Below are positions 35,400 to 46,697 of a stretch of DNA of 64,000 nucleotides, in pieces; position 1 is the stretch's first letter; each line of letters begins with the position of its first letter. The notes beneath the pieces are model-generated. The model worked only from the letters and a program-made list of their open reading frames with translations. It was not told where the DNA came from and ran no database searches. Made by a program: the position numbers and the translations under genes. Source of the stretch: Atkinsonella hypoxylon (taxonomy: Eukaryota > Ascomycota > Sordariomycetes > Hypocreales > Clavicipitaceae); contig JFHB01000020.1 in the NCBI GenBank assembly GCA_000729835.1, forward strand, positions 62,001 through 126,000, given 5' to 3'.

Positions 35400-37640
35400 A
35401 ACACGAGGCAGGCTCGTCACGTGGATCATTATGGTGTGATGCAATGTCCAACGCGTGCATTTTCATCTTGCTGAAGTGTCTATGTGGCTGCAGTAGTTCT
35501 GTTGTTGGTTCTGGTGTGTGCCCGACGGTTGCGCGACCCCTTGCTAGTTATTGTGCTGCCATTGTGCTGCCATGTGTCTGTCACCTCTTGCTGACAACTC
35601 TGCTTGTCCATCACTTTAGTGGAGACTTCAACGAATGCAACCATCGGGGGTTGTTGTGCCTTTGGCCCTGGCAGTCCCCTCCGTCTCTATCTCGTGGCTT
35701 CTTAGGCCGCTTGATCTGCTGCTTCGTTACCGTATATTCATTCCCTTGTGGGCTGGGATCCACCGGATTTCAGTGGTCATGCCTTGTGCATCAAGTTCCT
35801 GATTTGCCCTGAGGCCTGGCCAACGACCTCACAGCAGCTTGGTTGGTTGTCAATCTATCATGGCTTCGTCTTTATGTTGCCTCGATTTCTATCTTCCTGA
35901 GCGATTGGGAGGGCCAAGGAGATGCCTTGTAGTCACCAGCGTAGACTGTCGATACAACATCTTCGCCCATGTGGGCGCTCTTGGTCTGGTCAATGATTGT
36001 ACACGCTGCTGCAGCGCCGACTTGTCCGTTGATGCTGCTTCCATCAGTGTGCAAATGGATTGCGTTAGGCTCATTGTATATGCTGTATTGATAATGTCTC
36101 GCGTGGGCTGTCAATTGCAGCGCAGAGTCCATGATGAGCGCTAGATGGTGGCAATTTGGCTTTGCTGGAATCTCGCCCCATGCTGGCTGCAGCGGGTATT
36201 CGTGTTTACTCTTGTACGTGCCCTTGTAAAGCGTATAAGCTGGGACGTGGTGAGAAGACTGATGCGTGGATTTTCGCCCATTGTTCTGCGGCTTCAAGCA
36301 TGTTTCCATCGTCGTTTCTCCCTATATAAGAATGGCCACGCCATCTATGAATCCTGCTGCGGTTGTGTCTGTGAGATTGCAAGTCTCGATAAGGTCTGCG
36401 TTATAGAAGATGAAGGGGATTCGAGAGAGGGGTGAGCCCTGTACTATGCCTGTAGAGTCTTGCCGTTCTGCTCTGAACCCATCAATCGAGATCCTTGCAT
36501 GTCGATCTTCCAGGAGACCCGATATCCATCGCTCCATCTTCTCATCGATTTTTTTTTTTTTCGGAGGTGCCGCTTGTGCGACAGGATCGTCGGCCGCTGG
36601 TGCGACAGGATCGTCGAATGCGCCGGAAATATCGAATAAAAAAAGACTTGCTACCTGTCCTCGGTCCCTGTGCTATGCCTCGTAGATTTTTGTCGACAAT
36701 GTGGTGTATTGCATGCTCGAGGGATCTCAGTTTCCGGCCTCCTATATGGGTTGAGGGAGAAGGCTGTCTATCTCCGCCACGTAGCTTTGGCGATTTGCTC
36801 CTGCTGGCCCATACTAATTAGGTATGGTGTAGTTGCCTTTTCCTAGATTCCTGAGTACGGCGGTTGTCGATTCCCCGATGTATCGTGGGCTGTGGCAGTG
36901 GCAGTGGCCGAGGTTGAGACTTTGATTGCAGAGGACATTTCAACCTCTGGTTCTGTGATGGGTGGCATCTCTCTATCCGATCGGGGTGAGTGCATTGCAC
37001 TTTCGATGTCGTTGGTCTCTGCTTCCTGCGGGGCGGAAAGCGGGGCGGAAAGAAAGTTGACATCTTCAGAATGGCGTCAGCCTTCTCCGTTGGGTCAGAG
37101 GTCGACCATTTGGAGGGTATCTGCGCGCTGCAACGCAGGTGTCACCTCTGGTGCCGGTATATTACTGTTTCTCGCCCAGTTTGCCATTTTCCGGAGGGCT
37201 TCTGATGGTTCTGAGGTCTGTTCTTGCCCACATATTCGCGACACCCCTTTCTGAGTGCCTTTCTGATTACCCTGCCTTCATGGTCCCTAGCTTTTCGATA
37301 TGATCAAGGACGCTTTGAGTTCTTGGGTTTTCGCAGCGGCGACAGGTCTCTTAACACCACAGCCTGAAACTTCTTCTCGTCGATTGGTTTCCAGTTCTTT
37401 CTGGGCTCTCTGATTAGCAGCTTGACCGATGCGTCGAAGGACGTGACGATTGGTAGATGGTCCGAAGCGTGGTCGAGACCCCGATCCACTTCGCTCCCAA
37501 TAAACTCGATCTGCCAGGCGCCGCTAGTTAATGTACGTATAACAATCAAACAGTCTGGTGCAGCTCGATCCTTCCGCCCGCAACCACCTAGAGTCAAACA
37601 AAACGTTTTCAAGTCGCTGAGACTTAAGCAGTAGCCCCAG
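35400..37640 (-). mobile_element. decayed Tad1-like non-LTR retrotransposon (LINE), EN-RT-RNase H order
   Basis: Broken reading frames on the minus strand, in 5' to 3' order: an endonuclease tail (37300-37610) with GSEVDRGLDHASDHLPIVTS and PRKNWKPIDEKKFQAVV; a linker/early RT part (36820-37250) with LRKMANWARN; a short RT piece (36322-36540) with GLLEDRHARISIDG, VQGSPLS and a GFIDGVAIL where the family has F/Y-x-D-D; and an RNase H part (35640-36200) with IHLHTDGSSINGQVG, DNQAAVRSLARP and RWIPAHKG. A GRATVGHTPEPT string near 35500 resembles the Tad1 C-terminal end. Most of the RT is missing, stops and frameshifts are frequent, and one catalytic Asp of the DD pair is changed. It cannot be active. 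Confidence 0.8.
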
Positions 37641-39452
37641 TATGTAACGGTAAGAAACCATTTGAACGATTGCTACATGTAAGTACTATTTTCCCCTGGA
37701 TACAATTGCAGTAAGTTCCTATATACAGTTACAACTAATCCTTGCGTATAATGTGGACAAGCGATATAAGGATTTGCGACGGAGCACGCGCTTGATATTG
37801 GCTAATATACCACCGTGCGTACCTGTATTGCATTCTTAAGGAAAATTTGCTTGGGATTCAGCGTTCTTTCATTTTGAGTAGGGCGTTATTGTAGCCTATA
37901 CGACGTAGGTTTCGTCTTACGCCTAGTTCAAGGTTGCTGTATAAGTCTAGTTAAATGCGAATCGCATGTTTTTTATATTTCAGGATGCGCAAATAATAAC
38001 AGTAATTCCGAAGGCTCTCCAAACGTCTGGTAGCCAAAGTCAAATTTGAAGCTGCCTCAAGGTGGGATGCGCACAGCAACCTCGCCTCAGGTCAATTTTA
38101 TACATCACTTCAAACCAGGCCGACCACAAACCTCAGGTCATCTACAGACTCGATGCGCATTCCTTGCTGTTTTATTGCTTCTGTCGGTAATCCTTCTTAT
38201 ATGTCAAACAACTACATCCGACTTCGCCAAGATGGATCCCCTCTGGCGCGCTATGCCATCGAGGGATGAAAGTCAGACCTGACCGGCCACCAGCGAGGTT
38301 GGTCGAATTAATCAAGGGTTTTTATCATACGGTGCGCCAGGGGCTATTCCATCATATTTCTGAAACAAAAGAGGTAGACAACAGTCACCCCCATAATCAT
38401 TCGCATCCCTGCCGGGGTTTTGCAAATACATGAATCTGAGCGCGGATGCCGTTCCTCCTCCGAAGAAAGCCCCAAAGACCTGATTCCAAAATCTATTCTC
38501 CTGCAGACTGCGTGTCTAATTTTGGTAATATGCATCTTTGCAGACTGAACGACTTGTTGATTGCGATCGCTGCGTCCAACCTGTCATGCTTGTCCATGAC
38601 TGACGGAGAAGGATATAGGAGATCGGTGTTTAACTACTTTTCTGCTGCTCACGCACGTGTGCTGTTTGTTGTTCGTGCAGGCCCCCCTGATCACAGATGA
38701 TCCCTGTCGACCACTAACAAGATCGAGAACACCGAATTATTGACAACTGACAAAACACACTTCGCTGCAAATTACTCGAAAGAGTTCTTTGTACCGAGGT
38801 TGAATCTGATGACCCGCTCTCTGTTGGCTTTCGTGGGTGTTCAGTGACAGATCAGATCATGTCGGCCGACCAAAAGGGAGAGGACCGTGTCTTCTGCTGA
38901 AGATGTTACTACATCTACGGAATACTGTAGTGCTACTTTTGACTCTCTCATGTACTATGGCCCCCGAGCTGCTCTGCCCCAGTCATCTCGCAGCCTCTCG
39001 ATTTTTTTACACAATCAAGTACAGTCGGACACGTGAGGCTGGTAGATGTGCCTGAGGGCAACAGGAATTCAACACAAGACAAAAGAAAGTAACTATATCG
39101 TGGCTGAGAGCAATGGCGTTGCGGAGAAAGCCGGGGTTTTGAGCATGGTATCACACCGGGTCGTGGGCCAACAACACACACAATAATGTCAATGCTGTTG
39201 GTCGTCCGTCTTGTCGCGAAAAAAAAAAAACAGCGATAAGCACAGACGATGGCAGAACTATATGGTCGATACATAATTTGTTTAAGTTCTCACTTGGTTT
39301 CATTTCAGTAATATGCCGCAGAACTCGGCAGAAAATTTTTTTTCGTTCTCTTTTTTTGGTTGTTCAGAGTGCATCGCTGTGTCTACAGAAAGCAAGCGTC
39401 GAGCGGACCACGTATGCGGAGACTCACGGCGCGAGAGAACGGCCGATTGAAC
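37641..39452. other. A/T-rich gene-poor stretch next to the LINE relic
   Basis: Strongly A/T-rich from 37640 to 38000, consistent with old repeat sequence. Between 38270 and 38700 short minus-strand coding-like strings appear in shifting frames without a consistent gene model. No gene is called. The right end holds the promoter of the 7-TM gene; an A run lies near 39220. Confidence 0.4.
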
Positions 39453-41000
39453 ATGCCGGAAAACCGTTTCCTGAAGGAAGCTTATACAGAGTTTGGTGTG
39501 GGCGTGCTGATTATTTTTTGTCGGCTATGCTGCCGCTATCGACTGGTAGGCTGGAAGTGGGATGGAGATGATTACTTCTCCATCGTTGCGATGCTTCTCT
39601 GGACGGTTCGTACTGCAAAGCCGTGCTCAGCTCCAGGATCTGATGCCATGCTGCAAGTTTCTAACACCGTGATAGGCAGCATTGTCATTGCTCTGCATCG
39701 TTAGTGAGTCCAGTCATCGCAGCTTAGCATGCAACAATCTCGTGCCGTAATGTGATTCTAACAAGGCCATTATGCCAGCTCGACTCGGCACTATTGCAAG
39801 TATGACAGATGAAGTCGCTCTGACGCTGTCTGACGAACGAAAAAGCCTCATCGCATTGGGGAGCAAAGCGCTTTTAGCAGCATGGTGCATATACATCAGC
39901 TTGGTATGGTCATTGAAGGCATGCATGCTGTTTCTCTACGGCCGGCTCACGTCAGTTCCCCTTTTAAGAATGAATGCAAGACAGGGTTGTACAAGGCTGA
40001 CAGCAACGTCTGTAGTCTGGATCTGAAGCAGCGAATCCTGGTCAAGATGTGTGCCGTCCTTTGTATTCTTACGTATAGTGTCGCCATTATTTCCACCTTC
40101 ACGCATTGCCTGCCGTTGCACAAGAAATGGCAGGTCTATCCATATCCAGGAGGTACGAAAGATCTATTCACGACGCGCACAAGGTCGGAAGAACGAAGGC
40201 TGATTGGCCATAGATGTATGCGCTGTATACATACCGAACTATTACATTGTCACTGCCACGAATGCCGGGTGAGGAATATTGGCTCTATTCTCGCAGTCAG
40301 CAGAAACTTCAGCTAATTACTCACTGGAGTAGAACCGATCTTCTGATTGCATGTATTCCAATCCCGCTTCTCTGGAATGTTCGAATGTCACGGTCAAAGT
40401 GAGCCATTTGCCCCTGTGTTGCGGGATGACTTCCCAATGCTGACACCAGTGATTCATCCTAGGAAACTCCTTTGTGGTCTGTGGCTGTTCACAGGCTTTA
40501 GTATGATTGTTGCAGCGCTGTTGCGGTGTATTTCAAGTCTTCGAGACGTTCACTCCACTGACCTGGGGACCATCTGGTCCAGCCGAGAGACGGTAAGAGA
40601 CAAGCATCCCAACTGGTAGTGGTTAGCTTCGTACTGACTATATGTGTGAAACAAGTTTATCGGCATCATTGCTGTGAACGCGCCTATTCTAGGACCCTGT
40701 GCTACCCGCGCAGTGTGCCGACTAAACGAGTTGAAGTCCAACAACAGCTCTGGATCAGGAGCCGAGCGCGACGTGTCGAGCCTAAGGGGGCGACAATCGG
40801 GGGGCAACAGGTTGTCGATCATGGAGAGGAAAGCGAAGCAGGAAAGGATACGGAGTGGCTTGGATTGGACGATGTTTGCAGCGGGCAGCGTTGAGCTCAT
40901 CGTTGGAAACGATTACGACATGTGTTTGTCTTTGAGCTCAAGCGCAACGACCGGGATAAGCTCCAGCTTTCGGAACGAATCTAGCTCGACGCCTGCTTGA
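39453..41000 (+). CDS. PTH11-like integral membrane protein (fungal rhodopsin-like 7-TM domain), eight exons
   Basis: Exons: 39453-39605, 39676-39703 (28 nt), 39779-39950, 40016-40152, 40214-40268, 40333-40398, 40463-40592 and 40656-41000; 361 residues. Introns are 61-75 nt. Joined motifs fit the family: RLVGWKWDGDDYFSIVAML, RLGTIASMTDEV, LGSKALLAAWCIYISLVWSL, LYGRLTLDLKQR, PGDVCAVYIPNYYIVTATNA, TDLLIACIPIPLLW and FIGIIAVNAPILGP. Seven TM helices are expected in the plasma membrane with a Ser-rich cytosolic tail. Such proteins are candidate surface sensors; ligand unknown. The donor GTTA|GTGAGT (not GTTAGT) is needed to keep phase in exon 2. An upstream in-frame ATG at 39360 would add 31 residues and is less likely. 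Confidence 0.86.
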
Positions 41001-41335
41001 CCAGGGTTTTTTCCATTGCTACAGTTAGAGGTGGAAGGGGACGAGAAGACAGATTTACAGGGTTTGTACCACCAATGGGCTTTGTGCAACGCATGTTGCA
41101 CTTTCTGTTTTTCTCTTTGCGTACCTTTATAACAAGAGCTCGAAGTAGTCACTGCTCGAAGTAATTGGAATTAATAAAGAAGAATGTCGATTCAAGTAGT
41201 AATTCAGTACTCAGAATGCACAAAGGACTGCTATCCACCCCCAACGCCAGTGACGATATATATCCAATCCGATGTAGCGCCCCATGCCACCCACGCAGAA
41301 ACTAAAAGGAAAGGAAAAGCCGTCCCAGGAACCTT
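41001..41335. other. intergenic between convergent genes
   Basis: 3' flanks of the 7-TM gene and the small mitochondrial gene. Nothing else is seen. Confidence 0.5.
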
Positions 41336-41633
41336 TCACACGTGTCCATCAAAGATAGTCTTGGCCACGTAAGGCCACCCCAGCAAGACCGTCATTGCAG
41401 GGAAGAACCTATCACAAGTTAGCACAAGGACCAGTTTCGTGTAAATCAAAGACATCAACTCACAAAGCAGCCTGCTTGCCAAGACGCCTCCCCTCAGCCG
41501 CCCAGTCCGCCCCTGCAGATTTCCACATGACTGGACCTCTCTGGAAGGGGTGCGACTCGATTGCCTTGGCGGCAGATCGGGCAGCAGTGATAGAGAAGGA
41601 TCTCCTTCCCAGGACGCGAGTGATGGAGTTCAT
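41336..41633 (-). CDS. small mitochondrial inner-membrane-type protein (80 aa)
   Basis: Two exons, 41464-41633 and 41336-41408, with a 55-nt intron; 80 residues. The N-terminus MNSITRVLGRRSFSITAARS is a textbook mitochondrial presequence. The C-terminal end has one hydrophobic helix, FFPAMTVLLGWPYVAKTIF, ending DGHV. Size and layout match supernumerary respiratory-chain subunits of fungi (a small cytochrome oxidase or complex I subunit), but I cannot assign which. Splicing is needed to gain the helix: the unspliced frame stops soon after QAAL. A longer in-frame upstream extension with repeated HRIASHRIAS comes from the microsatellite at 41753 and is not coding. Confidence 0.75.
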
Positions 41634-42988
41634 TTCTTGTAGGATATCAAGAATAGTATAGGGTGTTTCTGGGTGAGTGGAATCTTTCAGAGTGGAGATT
41701 GGTTCGTTCTGATACGGACTTTGCTGTCTTGAGCTGAGACGAGCTAAGACGAGATGCGATGCGATGCGATGCGATGCGATGCGATGCGATGCCATGTGGT
41801 ACGGATGCAACGCAACGCTCGCCTATTATTATACTCGTTCATATCCATGTCACGAGCACACAAGGGTCAATGTTCAAGCATGATGTCAACTGCATGACGA
41901 AGGGTGGGCAGATTTTTGAGGCTCTGGTGGTGAATATCATACCACGCAAAAGACTTTGATCTTCGTTAGCATTTGCGTGTCTGCTCGATTGAGGACTAGG
42001 AGGAGGTGGCGCCACTGTTCGGATCCGGCCGGCGGGGCGTGGTGGGCGGTGGAGCACGCAGTCAGTCGATTTCTGCCAGAGGAATCCTACTTCTCCCGGT
42101 TATCGAACCACGCCTTGAAGTGCGCGAAGACATAGTACAGCTGGGGAACCTCCTGCAGCTCCCCTATAAATGCTGATCCGCATGTACCTGTAAGTAATTG
42201 ACATTGTAGCCCCTGAATTATCTGGCGATGCACGAAATTACTGCAACACCTTATGTGGTGACCTCTAATTGGCTGCACTTGCCTCATAAAGATGAAAAAA
42301 AAAAAAAATCCAGGGGTTATATTGTGTAAGGATACTTGGCTTTTGGCAAATTTTCAGTCGTAATATAAACTTCCTATAGCACAATGCTGCCTATAATGTA
42401 TTATGGTTGTGACCAGGCTGTGTCTTCGCTTAGGCACTGTTTAATGTTGTTGGTAATTTTCCTGTATGGATCGCGTCTCTTGTCCTCTCAGCCCTCTCTC
42501 GCAGCACTTTTTGTTTTCTATATATATATATATATTTTTTTTTTTCGCAGACTTGTATCTCATCACCAGTTATGGCGTGAAAAGTCGTCTCCCCATTTCG
42601 GAAGCATGCACGTCTCCCGTAACACAGCATGACGAGGACAATTCGCGACTACACAAAAAGTCTTGCGATGCCATGCTGATTCCCCCCCATCCAGCTCATG
42701 TCGACTAGAGCCCTGCGGTCGAGCCCCGCCATGCGCGATTACCCCTCAACTCGTTTATTGCCATTGCCATTGCCGCTAACGCCCAAGCCTTCATCATTTA
42801 GTAGTCGTTGCATCATTGACGACGCTGGAACGGACCTGGAATTATGTAAATCCACCGTTCTATCCCCGCAACGGCTCTACAAATCGACTGAATAAAGCTT
42901 CGCCCTGCCATTGTATTTCCTGCCCTGTATTCTGACTAGTCCATTCGCAACGGCATCAAGCCAAAGCCAAGAAGAACAGACCACACCA
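41634..42988. other. intergenic region with simple repeats
   Basis: No gene is supported. It contains a GATGC pentanucleotide array (41753-41792), an A run near 42296-42307 and a (TA)n-T(n) tract near 42521-42545. The right end is the promoter and leader of the aldo-keto reductase. Confidence 0.45.
41753..41792. repeat. GATGC pentanucleotide microsatellite, eight perfect copies
   Basis: Eight perfect copies of GATGC lie 120 bp upstream of the start codon of the small mitochondrial gene, so probably in its promoter or 5' leader. Read on the minus strand the unit is GCATC. Confidence 0.92.
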
Positions 42989-44175
42989 ATGCCCCTCACC
43001 GTGCAAAACATCAAGCCGCGCATCATCCTCGGCCTCATGACCTTTGGGCCAAGGGAAGGGGATGGCGCCCGCATCACCAGCCTCGACACCTTCAATAAAG
43101 CCCTCGACCTGTTCCAATCTCGAGGCTACAACGAGGTCGACACGGCTCGTATGTATGTCGAGGGCAAGCAGGAGGCTTTCACCAGAGAGGCTAAATGGCG
43201 CGAGAGGGGACTCACTCTCGCCACAAAGGTGCAATATCCTGTAGCCCATGGTGACAACACTGCTCAGAAGGTCGTTGATTCCGTCGAGACGAGCTTGAAG
43301 GAGCTGGGCACCGATACCATCGACGTGAGTTTCTTTCTTGCCTGTTCTTCGCCATGAAACGGACTCACAAAGTCCCCCTTCATTCATATATATAAGAATC
43401 CAAAACCCCAACCATGCTTACACACACGCCTCATTTTTCTTGTTTCCAATGGCAGATTCTCTACCTCCACCGACCAGACCGCGGAACGCCCTTCCAGGAG
43501 ACTCTCGAAGCAGTGGACAAGCTTCACAAGGCCGGTAAATTCGTCCACCTAGGCATCAGCAACTTCACAGCCTACGAAGTGGCCGAAGTCGTCATGATAT
43601 GCAAGTACAACGGCTGGGTGCGTCCCACCATCTACCAAGGCATGTACAACTGCATCACGCGTAACATCGAGCCCGAGCTCTTCACGGCCTGCCGCCGCTA
43701 CGGCCTCGACATCGTCGTCTACAACCCGCTAGCCGGCGGCCTCTTCTCCGGCAAGATCAAGTCCAAGGACATGACTCCGGAGAGCGGTCGCTTCTCGGGC
43801 GTGAACTCCGCGCTGGGCGCTATTTCCCGGCAGCGGTACTTCCGCGAGAGCACCTTTAACGCCCTTCGGCTGGTGGAGGGGGGCGTGGAGAAGCACAAGC
43901 TCAGCATGATTGAGACGGCGCTGCGATGGATAGTGCACCACTCCAAGCTTAACGTCAAGGACGGCAACGACGGCATCCTGATTGGCGTGTCGAGCGTCGA
44001 GCAGCTGGATGATAACCTGAATCACTTGGAGAAGGGTCCTCTGCCAGATGATGTGGTCAAGGCCCTTGATGACGCGTGGCAGGTCTCCAAGGCGGATTCG
44101 GCCAACTATTGGCACGGGGATCTGGAGTACGGTTATGATCCGCGGGAGGCCCTCTTCGGGGCTGGTGCGAAGTGA
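42989..44175 (+). CDS. aldo-keto reductase (AKR7/aflatoxin-aldehyde-reductase-like)
   Basis: Two exons, 42989-43324 and 43456-44175, with a 131-nt intron; 351 residues. The catalytic tetrad is visible: Asp51 and Tyr56 in DTARMY, Lys80 in LATK and His117 in LYLHRPD. The C-terminal cofactor block ILIGVSSVEQLDDN fits NADPH binding. VYNPLAGGLFSGK and the overall layout match AKR7-type reductases that reduce dicarbonyls and aflatoxin dialdehyde in the cytosol. The frame is open upstream of 42989 but without an earlier ATG, so the start is clear. Exons are rich in G/C at third positions, unlike the ADE12 gene to the right. Confidence 0.93.
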
Positions 44176-45242
44176 GGCGCGGCCTTATGTCCGTGACGAG
44201 GACTCTCAGATGACTTTTAAGATGAGAGGGAGAAATTGCTTGCTGGCGCAGATGACTTGATTGCGCGTGGACTGGGGGGTGGGGGGTGGCGACCCGAGCG
44301 ACGAAAACATTGCTATATTATTATGTCTGGTAGTAGCCGCCATAGGCACCATGATAGTTACTTGACAGCATCAAAGAGAGTGCGACACGGGTTATTCCTT
44401 GCTTTCTTTGATTCACCAAGGAAAGTCGCTCAGAAAAAAAAAAAAAAAAAAAAACCTCAAGGTATATAAATGAAACAAAACAAAAGTCAGAAATTCTCCA
44501 TTTCCGAAAGGAAGGGTCCCTGCTGTCGCTGGCCTGTGCGATAAACGTCTGGGTGAACGTTCAAGGCGCATCGTGACACCCTATCAGCTCTAGGTACCTA
44601 CCAGACCAGACAGGAGCTATATTCCTCGCCTAAACCACTAGCGGCGCCCATAACCGTGCCACGCCCCATGCCCCACGGGGCATCCCCGCTGCCAATGGGG
44701 CCAATGGGGCGCCTTCGGCAGCGTCGACGAACGACCAGCGGAATCCGAGCCCAGCAAAAGCGACAAGCTGGCTTTCCCGTTGTCTGCGCCCCGTCGGTGC
44801 ACCGTCTCAACAGCCGCAACGGCACCCAACCCTTCTTTTCTTCGCACCATGACCTTTCTATGTATCATCATCTAGAGTTTGAATAACTATATTTTTCTTA
44901 CTGATTTACTGGGCTGGCATCTCCCGTTTCTGTTTCCTCGTTTGGTTGTTGATCAATGCCTATCGCGTACTAACCCTAAGCATTCTCAACGCCTGCATTC
45001 CTGGCCGGCATGAAATATCGCGGACGATAATTCTCTCGACGGATACACAGCTATCTCACTTCAAGCCAGTCCGTTCCTCTCTCGGAATCTTCATTGATTC
45101 CGCCGATTGCGCACAATACACCATATGGCCCCGACTGCATCTCTCTGAATACTCACCACCAAGGAGCCAAACCTCCATCTCGTCCCCCCCCTTTCTCAAA
45201 TCCACTCTTCAAGGGGAAGACAGGAAAGAACGCCAGTACACC
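44176..45242. other. intergenic, DMT transporter promoter and leader
   Basis: No gene is supported. A 20-nt A run lies near 44434-44453. The open frame of the next gene extends upstream from 45243 to 44946, but the extension has no family features. Confidence 0.45.
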
Positions 45243-46697
45243 ATGGACAACGACCGTCGTCCAAAAATCCACCGCAATGACCGCTCCGGGACCCCTCTCC
45301 TCTCTCAATTCGACCCCGAAGCCCAGCAAAGCGAGCCCAAGAAGCACTCCCCTTCATCATCAACCTCGCGCCCCACCACGCCGACGACCGAAACCGAAGC
45401 CCAAGGGAACAAATTCCACCCGCCCATGACGGCAGAGTATCCATCCTTCTCCCGGCGACCGTCCATAATGCACTCGCGCAATCCTTCCGCCGCCCTCGCT
45501 GCCGCCAAGGCATCCGCCCGCAAGAAGTACCTCTTCGCATCCTTCTTCCTGACCGTCTCGCTCGTGGCCTTTTGCGTGCAGACCGAGCTCTCGGCCTACA
45601 TCCAGCACGACCTCGGCTGGTCCAAGGCCTACTGCATGATGTACTTTACTCACTCGTCCTGGATCGTCCTCTGGCCTGCCACTGTCCTGGTGGTGCGTCT
45701 GCAGAAGCGGGAGGAGCCGTGGGCGCGGTTCTGGCGGAAACACCTGCAGGTCGTGCTCTCCACCGTCACCATGATCGAGCTGCAGACCATAAATGTGACT
45801 ACGCCGAGCGTGGCTCGCCGCGGAAGACCTGTCATGTACCTTGCCCGGATGACCATCTACATCACCTCTGCGCTGACCATTGCCGGATTGAGCTGGTACA
45901 TTGCCGTGAGCCTCACCACGCCCTCGGACCTAACGGCCATATACAACTGCAGTGCATTCTTCGCTTATGCCTTTTCCGTGCCAATCTTGAGAGAGCCTCT
46001 TCGCACAGACAAGTCCGTGTCCGTGCTCATCGCCATTCTGGGCGTCCTGATTGTTGCGTACGGTGACACCGGCAGTGCCTCCTCACCCGATGAGGCATCC
46101 TCAGCGGCAGTGGGACCGACGAATCCCGGACAGGGCTCCCGCTTCGCAGGCAACCTGATCATCGGCGTGGGCTCCGTCCTCTACGGCCTCTACGAAGTCC
46201 TCTACAAGCGATACGCCTGTCCGCCCGAGGGCGTGTCCCCCGTCCGAGGCACCATCTTCGCCAACGTCTTCGGCTCCTGCATAGGCTTCTTCACCCTCAC
46301 CGTCCTCTGGGTCCCGCTTCCGTTCCTGCACTTTCTCAACATCGAGAGGTTCGAGATTCCCCCGGCGTCAACATGCTGGCTTATCCTCCTGGCGGTCTTG
46401 TCCAACGCCATCTTCAGCGGCTGCTTCCTCGTCCTCATCTCGCTCACGTCCCCCGTTTTGTCGTCCGTGGCCGCCCTGCTGACCATTTTCATTGTCGCCA
46501 TTGCGGATTGGTTCCTGACGGGCCAGCCGCTCAGCTGGGCAGCCATCTTTGGCGGCTCCATGATCATCGTGGCCTTTGCCGCCCTGAGCTGGAGCACGTA
46601 CCGGGAAATGATGGAGCATGAGGCGCACAAGTTGGCGGTCGATCTTATCGATGATGAGGAGGATTTGGATCTGCGTTCGTCGGATGATGATGACTAG
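45243..46697 (+). CDS. DMT-superfamily (EamA/SLC35F-like) membrane transporter
   Basis: Single exon, 484 residues from the ATG at 45243 (context CACCATGG). A cytosolic, Ser/Thr/Pro-rich N-terminus of about 95 residues is followed by about ten TM helices, for example YLFASFFLTVSLVAFCVQTE, SVSVLIAILGVLIVAYGD, FAGNLIIGVGSVLYGLYEVL and VLSSVAALLTIFIVAIADWF. The last TM pairs and LYEVLYKRY fit the EamA/SLC35F-like group related to yeast Thi74/YML018C. The C-terminus is acidic (DDEEDLDLRSSDDDD). The substrate is unknown. The longer frame from 44946 gives 583 residues, but its first 99 have no TM or family sequence. Confidence 0.88.
   Translation: MDNDRRPKIHRNDRSGTPLLSQFDPEAQQSEPKKHSPSSSTSRPTTPTTETEAQGNKFHPPMTAEYPSFSRRPSIMHSRNPSAALAAAKASARKKYLFASFFLTVSLVAFCVQTELSAYIQHDLGWSKAYCMMYFTHSSWIVLWPATVLVVRLQKREEPWARFWRKHLQVVLSTVTMIELQTINVTTPSVARRGRPVMYLARMTIYITSALTIAGLSWYIAVSLTTPSDLTAIYNCSAFFAYAFSVPILREPLRTDKSVSVLIAILGVLIVAYGDTGSASSPDEASSAAVGPTNPGQGSRFAGNLIIGVGSVLYGLYEVLYKRYACPPEGVSPVRGTIFANVFGSCIGFFTLTVLWVPLPFLHFLNIERFEIPPASTCWLILLAVLSNAIFSGCFLVLISLTSPVLSSVAALLTIFIVAIADWFLTGQPLSWAAIFGGSMIIVAFAALSWSTYREMMEHEAHKLAVDLIDDEEDLDLRSSDDDD

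Noticed and set aside
36145..36435. Plus-strand ORFs across 35.2-37.3 kb
   Set aside because: They are antisense shadows of the minus-strand LINE relic, whose peptide motifs are recognisable.
38340..38620. Minus-strand peptide strings such as RFWNQVFGAFFGGG
   Set aside because: Looked coding-like but needs a frameshift and has no start, family or consistent splice sites.
44946..45242. 99-codon N-terminal extension of the DMT transporter
   Set aside because: No TM, targeting or family sequence, and a strong start context lies at 45243.
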